Source of the DNA: Azolla pinnata
Lineage: Eukaryota > Streptophyta > Polypodiopsida > Salviniales > Salviniaceae
Assembly (NCBI GenBank): GCA_037176905.1
Contig: JBBBWG010029165.1
Span: 1 to 54,284, forward strand
Reading direction: 5' to 3'
Length of the DNA: 54,284 bases
Numbering within the stretch: position 1 is the first letter of the stretch; each line of letters starts with the position of its first letter. This document shows, piece by piece, positions 46,809 to 54,284 of the stretch. The notes beneath the pieces are model-generated. The model did no database searches and was not told the DNA's origin. It was given only the letters and a program-made list of their open reading frames with translations. Position numbers and translations under genes: made by a program.

Positions 46809-49800
46809 ATGGCGGAGCTCTGCATACCGGCGTCTTCTTCTTCTGCGGCTGCTTCGACTTCTGCTCCCAGGCCACCTTCTTGCTGCTTGCAGATTCGTGG
46901 CAGCGGGCTCATCAGGCTTCCTGTTCAGACAGCCGCTGGTATGCTGCTCTCTTTCTCTCTTCCTTCTCCGGCGTCGCTCTCGTCTAGCCAATTTGGGGCC
47001 GGTGTGCAGGTTTTTCTTACCTGAATTATGGCTGTGATCCTACGCTGCGTGATTTCTCTTTCTATCTGATGAATTGCGCGGTTTGGCAGATTATGGAGCA
47101 GGGCTGTAGAGTGAGCTAGGGTTTAGTCACACGGTCTAGATGTTCATTCCTATACGTCATGGTTTCTGCCCAAAGTTCCGTCTTTTATCATCATGTGATG
47201 TGTTGTTTACCGTCTGAAGAAGTTCCTGTAGCGGACCAGGGTTTGCATGATTGTATGTCGATGCAGTTAGGGTTTGGGAAAGGTTTTGGGATTCTATCTG
47301 AATAAATCAGGGCTCATTGGACAGAGGATCTCTCATGTTCTATCTGACCACTGAGCATATTAGGGTGGTGTGCTATGGTTTTTTGGAGTTCTCGGGGAAA
47401 GCAAGCCTTGCCAGCAGTTGCTCTGCAATGCACAAGGGTTCTGAAAATGTGAGAGTTTCTGTTTCAGATACATTAGGGTTTCGACAAAGTTGTAAACATC
47501 TCGGGGGTTGTCCTGATTTTACAACCGTTAATTTGAGTTGGTCTCTACGATGCGAATCTATAATTCATACATCAGCTTTCTGTTTGCAGGTTTGGGAAGA
47601 TTGAAGAAGCTCAGCCCAAAGGTTAGTTATGATGAAGAGAACGTAGCGCTGTAGAGCACTATGATGCATTATCTTGTACTAAATAAACCCTGTAATGTTA
47701 GAAGGCAGAAGATTTCAATGTTTGCTGCTTATTATGCAGGGTAACGGGAGCCGAAATGGTAGTAACAGCCTTCGTAGCATAGCCAGAAGAAGGGTAGAGG
47801 CAGTTTCTATGCCTCTTGCCCCTTCCGTCGGCGATCCTCTGAATGACCCTGCCTACCGTACAAAGCTTGCAGAAGAGTATGGATTCACTCAAATAGGAGA
47901 ACCTGTCCCCGAAGGAATCACATTGAAAAAAATCATCGATTCATTCCCGTCCGAGGTTAAAAAATTTACTGTCTTCCCTTTTCTGTGGAAGCAATTGCCT
48001 TGATTTACTTGAAGTACTCCCCAAATTCTTGATTAACATTGCATGGAATAAATTATCTTGATTTTCTTCCAATTTACTTTGAACTTGTATAGGTCTTTGA
48101 GATTAATGATTTGAAAGCGTGGAAGTCTGTAGCTATTTCCGTTGCTGCCTATGCCGCTGGAATTTATATGATAGCTAAATCTCCATGGTATCTTCTTCCT
48201 TTGGCTTGGGCTTGGACGGGAACAGCAGTCACAGGAGTAAGTTCATTCTTAAGAGTACATTTTAAGTATGTACTAGATACTTGTACATTTTCAAGCAGAC
48301 ACCAGATATTACCATGAAATCGAGGTTACATTCTTGACTTTTCTACTGTTTTTTCTTTCATATATAGTTCTTTGTTATCGGCCATGATTGTGCGCACAAA
48401 TCTTTCTCCAACAACAAATTACTGGAAGATGTGGTTGGAACCTTGGCATTCTTGCCCCTCATCTATCCATATGAGCCGTGGCGTTTTAAGCATGATAGGC
48501 ATCACGCCAAAACAAACATGTAAGTTTGACAGTTAGAATGATTGTTTTTTTAGTACCTCTATGTGGAAGATTTGGTGAAAAATGGATTCTCTTTACACTA
48601 TTAAGTTGAGGTTTCCATTAATGTGATTGGTTTGGCTCTTGATGGCAAAAATGTAGTAGAGGTGAAAGTACCGGCTGTGTGCTAACCTGTTGGTCCCTGA
48701 AGGTTCATTATTGAACGCGATTAAATGGATATAGGTCCTCTGTGAAGAAAAATACATGAGTTAGCGGTAGCTTCAGTGTATCTACTCACAAAAGATGAAT
48801 GCGAGGTTCTATACGATTATGTACAAAATTGAATATCATATTTCACTAACGATGACAAATGTACATTGTGTAATTGAATAGGCTTGAGGAAGATACGGCA
48901 TGGCACCCTGTCATGAAAGAGGAGTATGGAGGCTTTCCCAACTGGTTGAAGCTGCTGCTTCGGGCAGGCATGGGTCCTCTTCGTACATGGGCATCCATTG
49001 GTCATTGGTGAGTTCGTTGAGAGAGAGACTAGGGTGTAGTCTAATGTCACTTAGAAAAGATGTTTATGATGGCTATATACTTCCTTTGGTCTAAATAAAC
49101 TTTGCTATAAAGAGAATTGGAAAGACATATATTAACAACTCCTAAAGACCAAATTTCCCGTTACATTTAAATTTGTTGTGTAGACTGAAGTTTTGCATGA
49201 AAACACAAATAAGGTCTACATCACTGCTCTTAACACATCGGCATAGTAATCTTTTGGATAAGAACTTCTATGTTGATGCCTTAAACATTTCAATTATATA
49301 ATATATATTTCTTTATATAGGGCTGTTTGGCACTTCAACCTTGATCTATACCGTCCTAGTGAACAACCTCGGGTCAAGATCAGTATAGCTTGTGTCTATG
49401 CTTTCATGGCAATTGCATGGCCGTTGATTATACTCAAGACGGGAGTTATTGGATGGATCAAGTTCTGGCTTATGCCATGGTTGGGATATCATTTCTGGGT
49501 AAACAACAGTTTTAAGTTTGTCTGGTTTTCAGCTTGCTTCGAGATGGTTGATTATGTTATTGAGTTTCATAATTCTCAAAGTTGGTTGAATTTTGCGTAG
49601 TTACATTAGTAGGAAGAGTTTTTTCAATTTGTGAAATTTGCCTAGTTACATTGGCTTTTATCAATTTATGAAATTCATTGCGCTTTAATGCCAACAGATG
49701 AGTACATTCACGATGGTTCACCACACGGCCCCACATATTCCATTCAAAAATGTTGAGAAGTGGAACAGTGCACAAGCTCAGTTGGGGGGAACAGTACACT

Positions 49801-50467
49801 GTGATTACCCCAAATGGTGAGCTCATTCTTTTGCTTTATTATCTGTCAGTATTCTCTAGACAATTTCTGTGGTACCTCTGTACCAAACGTTGTAGCAGCT
49901 CATACATGTATGTAGGGTTTTTACCGTACAGCGTTGGGTTGAAGGATATAGTGGACAAAGCCACATGCTAATGTTTTTACCTTAGGCCTAGGGTTTAGGA
50001 CTTCTGGTTTGGCAAGCAATGCTCAAAATAGGTTGAAATACGAGTACGGTATAAGCTAAATGTACCGATAATAAGCTTCATATATTTAACAGGGTGGAGG
50101 TCCTCTGCCATGATATTAGCATTCATATCCCGCATCACATCTCGCAAAAGATTCCGAGCTACAATCTACGCATGGCAAATGAATCATTACGCAAGAACTG
50201 GGGCAAGGTAACAATGGTCTACCTATGGATTGAAAGTAGTTTTCCTTTTTCTTTTTTGGGGGGTTTTGATTCCTTGTGTCAATATTCTTTTGTTTTGCTG
50301 CAATGTAGTACTTAAATGAAGCAAAATGGAATTGGAGGTTGATGAAGCAAATCATGACTGTATGTCATTTATACGATGAAGAACGGAACTACATTCCCTT
50401 CGATGAAAGTGAGGAGGCAGTAAAAGTGATTGAGCCGTTGAGCAAAATGATGCCCAACACTCCGTAA
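46809..50467 (+). CDS. FAD6: Chloroplast omega-6 fatty acid desaturase, 10 exons
   Basis: Inserts the delta-12 double bond into 16:1 and 18:1 acyl groups on plastid membrane lipids, using reduced ferredoxin, at the chloroplast envelope. Exons: 46809-46938, 47590-47621, 47740-47955, 48093-48236, 48368-48519, 48882-49007, 49321-49498, 49698-49816, 50093-50207, 50309-50467. All are in phase; 456 aa, against 448 in Arabidopsis. The three histidine boxes that bind the di-iron centre are intact: HDCAH (180-184), HDRHH (216-220) and HIPHH (377-381). Hydrophobic segments flank them, for example [19 protein letters not shown] in exon 4. The Ser/Ala-rich N-terminus (about 1-60) fits a transit peptide. 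Exon 2 is only 32 bp. The match to plant FAD6 is strong throughout ([25 protein letters not shown]). It converges on the DGAT3-like gene. Confidence 0.95.
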
Positions 50468-52593
50468 GCACACAACATTTGTAATCGCAAACCCCAAGAA
50501 AGATTTTATGGCCCTGGAAAAGATTGGTACCCTCCACATTGACTCGTCACGCTGAAGACTTGGGAGGATTGCTTTTGCTAGGTGATCCATTTTCTTATAT
50601 GAGTGATTCTAGCCGAGAGGAGAAAGCTTTATTTATTGTTTGGATTTTTGTATAATGTTATTTAATTGAGAATAAGCTCGACTCCTCTCATTATTTTGTG
50701 CACAATGAAGTTTCGCATGCCATATGTCACTAGAAGGGTGGTGCCTGCTTGCGATCGAAAGCGTAGAAAACTGTTCAAATTTTTTTTATGGAATGCCGGA
50801 GGGTCCTGCAGACAGCATGGTTTCTGAGATGGTGTGATCAAGAACAACAAAATCTGAGGAACATCAACTCAGAAAAGTCTGTTATATGTGGAGTTGATCG
50901 AGTACAAATCTCAGGAATATATGACTCTTTTTAAGCTTGGACTTGGGCCGAGGGTGATGGGTACTTTGTCAAACTAATCAGAGAGTGACCCAATCTGAAG
51001 GAGAGTTTGAAACAAATGAATTCACTCAGAATCTGAGATGCATAAAGCCTGTTTGAAACAGATGAATGGCGCTGAATCTGAGAGATAAGATCTGTGATTT
51101 GGTTGTGTGGGTAACTCTGTGGTCATGGCAAGCTAATACGTACTGTGGAGCCAGATTGTGATTTGGAGGATTAGATCACGTATTGATGCCCCTGAAAGAG
51201 TCTCATTGCCTACAGAAAATGTTGATATCTTGTGCTTACTGAATGCCCTTTACAAATCAGAAAATGTTGATCTCCATAGCTCTGCTTCTGAATACCCATC
51301 TGAATAACACTCGTAGTCGAGGCAAGATACTCTGGAGCCAGATTGTGATCTGGAGGTATTTGGACTAGATCATGGGAGGATTGGAAAGGGCAACAATTTG
51401 TATGACAGAAGGGGCTTCTGTTATATATATTTCTATATGATCTATGACCCAAGTCCATGGTTTTGACTGTTTGTTCATCGATTGGTCAATTAGAAGATTC
51501 CTCTTCTAAAGATGCCATTGTTGTGAAGAAGTTCATCTGCAGATGTAATGAGAATCAGCAAGCAACTTGTAGCTAGTCTTTGATGAGCGGATATGAAATG
51601 TGATCTGTCAGAGACCATCACCATCAGGCTCTGAAATTTTACAGCAAATCTCAAGCCAGAAAAGGTTTGCTGCCCAAATAGATGCGCCGTTAATGCTAAA
51701 TCTGCAAACATGGCGATTCATTACATTAGAGCTGTAGAGAACCAAATCCACGCACACTAAGGGACTTCTAATCAGAGTAGTTTTGCAATCCGATTCCCGG
51801 GTAGCTACTGGGATTTTACCCAAACAACAGGCTAAATCCATCTCCATCCTAATCCATGTGCTTCACACAAACATTGAAAGGAAAAAAACATCGACTTAAG
51901 CATTTGCTTGCTTCCATCGATCAAACGCATTCAGAAGAAAGGGATTCAGCATGATACAGAACATAACAGCAAAGAAAGAAAAGTATGACTCATGCTTGAA
52001 ACACCCAAAATCAAAGAAAGATGTAGATGACTATTATATATATTTCAGGAACCAAAACATCAAAGAGAACAATGGATTAAGATAACCCTTAATCCACCCA
52101 AACATAACTTGATACTCTCCACATCTCCTTTACAATTGATCCATGTCCGTGTTGCCAAACCAAATCAAGCAAAGCTAACCGATATCAAGATTTGTAGGCT
52201 TCAAGTTGACCAAGTACTTTAACCCTGAATACTATCCAGTTTTGAGAATATGGTTGTATACCGGAATTCAGAGTTTCCAAGCTTTCTCTTCTCCAGTTTG
52301 GCATGATAGTCTATTGCATGAGTACATTTATACGAATTCAAAGAAGCAAACGATGGTAATTCAACAAGCAGTTTCACATACTAAGGGCATATCTGCTATA
52401 TTGTTTCTAACTATGTACATACACATACAATACATGGGCAACAACCTCAGACTTTCTCTTCAATAAAACTTGCCAGCAGCTGATCCTCAGCTAGGTTATC
52501 ATTCAATAGCGATGGCGATGGCGATGGCGATGAAGATGGTGATGGTAACATCGGCAAGGACAAGTCCCCAGCTAGAATTGAAGATGGAGACGG
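50468..52593. other. Convergent region between FAD6 and the DGAT3-like gene
   Basis: Both 3' untranslated regions plus about 1.5 kb of sequence with no recognised gene. Weak direct repeats are present: CTGGAGCCAGATTGTGAT-type segments at 51143-51169 and 51330-51356, and AGAAAATGTTGAT at about 51215 and 51259. A run of GATGGC units lies at 52511-52535, near the stop of the DGAT3-like gene. Confidence 0.6.
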
Positions 52594-53985
52594 TTATGAG
52601 ACACAAGACAAAGCAGCAGTTGGAGGAGAAGCGATTTCAGGAACCAAACCAAAATGGTGACTGAGAATCAGGTTAGCATCTTCCGCTCCCACATAGCTAT
52701 GGCGTGCAGTCTGAGTGGTTGCTTCTTCCCCTAATTTCTGGACCTTCACGTTGATGGCCATGGCGCACTTCCCCATGCACTTGCAAGGTATTGCCTCTAC
52801 TCCACTGTCGGCAGGGAGATGGCTCCTCAGAGACGCAATTAGCTTCTCCGAACCTGCTTTCTTGCACTTACCTCCTACACAGACTTGAATCGTACCTGCT
52901 AATCTCGGAGATTCCATGGATCCTTCAAGAACAGCACAAGAAAGGGAAGATTTGGGAGCGTCCATGAACTCTGCAAAAGAAGGCAAAGCCTTTGCCGTTC
53001 CCATGGAATCGGTGAAGAAGGGGGAAGCTTTTGCCGTTGCTAAAGACTCAGTACCGAAAGAGGAAGCTTCTGCCGTTACCGTGGGTTGAGCTACGCAGGA
53101 AGGCAGAGCTTCCATGAGCTCCATGGATTCACAAGAGAAAGGCAACGCTTTGGTTGCCGTTGCCATGGATTGTACAGACACAATACTCTCTCCTGTGACT
53201 GCCATTGTTTCTGCAAACCCTATCCCTTGCTTAAGGGTCTTCAGAGCCACAAACTGATCACGGCAATCCTCTTCATCATCGCTAGATTCTGACGAGCTCG
53301 ACGAGGAAGATTCACAATCCTTTTTGTTTTCCATTTTCTTCTGCTTCATCATCTTCTTTTTGTCCATTTTCTTCGCCTCTGGTTTACAAGCTTTCTTTTC
53401 CATGGTTTGCACACAACCTCTCGCTTCTGGAGCTGTCTCCTCTCGATTTTCTGTTGCCACGTATTCTGCACGCCCTAATTCTTCCTTTAGCTCCTGCATG
53501 TCTACAGTCTGATCACAACATTCTTCATCGCTTGATGATGAAGAGGATGATTCCTCGCAATCTCCTGCCTCCTCTTTCTTGGTCAACAGTTTCATCTCTT
53601 TCTCCTTCTTCTTTGCCAAGGTCTTCAGCTCCTTCTTTTTCTGCTTCATCAGGCTCTTCAGATCTGCAAGCTCTTGCAAGATGCTTTCTTGATCCTTCTC
53701 GATAGGGCACGGATCAGACAGCACAGAAGCAGAAACTTTGAAGGAAGAGGCGGATGACGGGTGCGATCCATGTCGCAACAAGGCGGAAGAAGAAGAAGAA
53801 GAAGAAGACAGGTGTCGATGACGGCGAGTGGTGGACAGGAAAGGGAAGGCAGAAGAAGAAGAAGATGATGATGGTGATGAAAGGGTTGAAGCTTTGGAGT
53901 AGAAAAGGATATGGCTTTGATCCGAGAACGAACGAGCGGGCAGCGAGGTGCAAGGAGCAGTGGAGGGGAGATGCAGCGACGCCAT
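52594..53985 (-). CDS. DGAT3: DGAT3-like [2Fe-2S] thioredoxin-fold protein
   Basis: Resembles plant DGAT3, a soluble acyltransferase-type protein carrying a [2Fe-2S] thioredoxin-like ferredoxin domain, implicated in triacylglycerol synthesis. Single exon, 463 aa from ATG 53985. Layout: Ser-rich, basic transit-like N-terminus (1-85); predicted coiled coil rich in Lys/Glu (95-140); two Ser/Asp/Glu-rich blocks (143-159 and 224-244) each followed by a similar segment; Ala/Thr/Ser repeat linker (270-345); C-terminal cluster domain (365-447). Candidate cluster ligands are C369 and C374 (VCVGGKC) and C403 and C407 (CKCMGKC, with an extra C401). In-frame sequence continues upstream to 54219 through a CT-repeat-encoded Ser/Leu run, so the start could be further out; the chosen ATG gives the better transit peptide. 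The family name rests on the C-terminal motif and the Lys-rich helix; enzyme activity is unproven. Confidence 0.75.
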   Translation of the reverse strand: MASLHLPSTAPCTSLPARSFSDQSHILFYSKASTLSSPSSSSSSSAFPFLSTTRRHRHLSSSSSSSSALLRHGSHPSSASSFKVSASVLSDPCPIEKDQESILQELADLKSLMKQKKKELKTLAKKKEKEMKLLTKKEEAGDCEESSSSSSSDEECCDQTVDMQELKEELGRAEYVATENREETAPEARGCVQTMEKKACKPEAKKMDKKKMMKQKKMENKKDCESSSSSSSESSDDEEDCRDQFVALKTLKQGIGFAETMAVTGESIVSVQSMATATKALPFSCESMELMEALPSCVAQPTVTAEASSFGTESLATAKASPFFTDSMGTAKALPSFAEFMDAPKSSLSCAVLEGSMESPRLAGTIQVCVGGKCKKAGSEKLIASLRSHLPADSGVEAIPCKCMGKCAMAINVKVQKLGEEATTQTARHSYVGAEDANLILSHHFGLVPEIASPPTAALSCVS

Positions 53986-54009
53986 GAAAGCAACGGATTC
54001 CCCTCCTTC

Positions 54010-54063
<54 letters not shown>

Positions 54064-54284
54064 TCTGCTTCCGCTGAGGCGAATCGCTTGCCGACGAGCA
54101 GCAGAAAGGAAGCAGGGGGGACAGAAGAGCCACAGAAGCAGCGATGGCGAGATCGATCTCTGCAGGCAGCGTCGAGGATGAAGGGGAAAGGAGCGATGGC
54201 GTTTCTTCTGCGATCGCACAGACGAAGAAGAAGACGAAGAAGAAGAAGAAGAAGAAGCTATCAGGCCGTCCGACGTGGCGCCAC
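53986..54284. promoter_or_regulatory. Upstream/leader region of the DGAT3-like gene with GA and GAA repeats
   Basis: A (GA)n run at about 54007-54060 and a GAAGAA-rich run at about 54223-54258 read as CT and CTT repeats on the transcript strand. Pyrimidine-rich leaders of this kind are common in plant genes. The window ends here, so the promoter is incomplete. Confidence 0.55.

Noticed and set aside
46410..47037. Alternative 190-204 codon frames over FAD6 exon 1
   Set aside because: They cross the TTC/CGT tract and the splice donor at 46938. Only the frame starting at 46809 continues in phase into the desaturase.
53986..54219. 78-residue N-terminal extension of the DGAT3-like protein
   Set aside because: The extension includes a Ser/Leu dipeptide run encoded by a CT microsatellite. 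The ATG at 53985 begins a more typical transit peptide, so the extension is more likely leader.

Overview
This window is nuclear DNA from a land plant that almost certainly makes flagellated sperm. Plant-type telomeric repeats (TTTAGGG) occur inside it. The genes are split by GT-AG introns of about 70-1650 bp. There is a plastid omega-6 desaturase with a transit-peptide-like N-terminus, and a complete axonemal dynein heavy chain. Flowering plants have no dynein heavy chains, so a bryophyte, lycophyte, fern, or less likely a cycad or Ginkgo relative is indicated. The species cannot be told from the sequence.

Six genes could be rebuilt exon by exon with consistent splice phases, and they alternate strictly in strand. 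(1) + 2267-8098, FGGY-family pentulose kinase, 14 exons, 567 aa. (2) - 8825-11086, thioredoxin with a WCGPC active site, 3 exons, 125 aa; its first intron is full of minisatellite and holds a 100-N assembly gap. (3) + 12217-38161, single-headed inner-arm axonemal dynein heavy chain of the DNAH3/7/12 kind, 41 exons, about 4181 aa. (4) - 39926-43747, a FYVE plus SYLF (Ysc84-like) protein, 5 exons, 584 aa, with a RING-like zinc finger at its N-terminus formed across the exon 1/2 junction. (5) + 46809-50467, chloroplast omega-6 fatty acid desaturase FAD6, 10 exons, 456 aa, all three histidine boxes present. (6) - 52594-53985, a DGAT3-like [2Fe-2S] thioredoxin-fold protein with a plastid-transit-like N-terminus and an internally duplicated Ser/acidic linker, 463 aa, one exon.

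The spaces between genes are rich in repeats. There are interstitial telomeric arrays alternating with a duplicated 160-190 bp unit (60-850), and a minisatellite upstream of the kinase (1770-2130). A GAA tract, an alternating purine-pyrimidine tract and a 630-bp CAC/CAT array fill the shared head-to-head promoter of the thioredoxin and dynein genes (11087-12216). A 245-bp tandem duplication lies at 39191-39706. A long minisatellite (45240-46440) lies between the divergent FYVE and FAD6 genes. Pairs 1/2, 3/4 and 5/6 converge; pairs 2/3 and 4/5 diverge.

The dynein is the sperm-motility gene. The thioredoxin shares its promoter region and might be co-expressed with it, which is inference only. 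FAD6 and the DGAT3-like protein both belong to lipid metabolism but converge and need not be co-regulated. No tRNA, rRNA, CRISPR array or intact autonomous transposon was seen.
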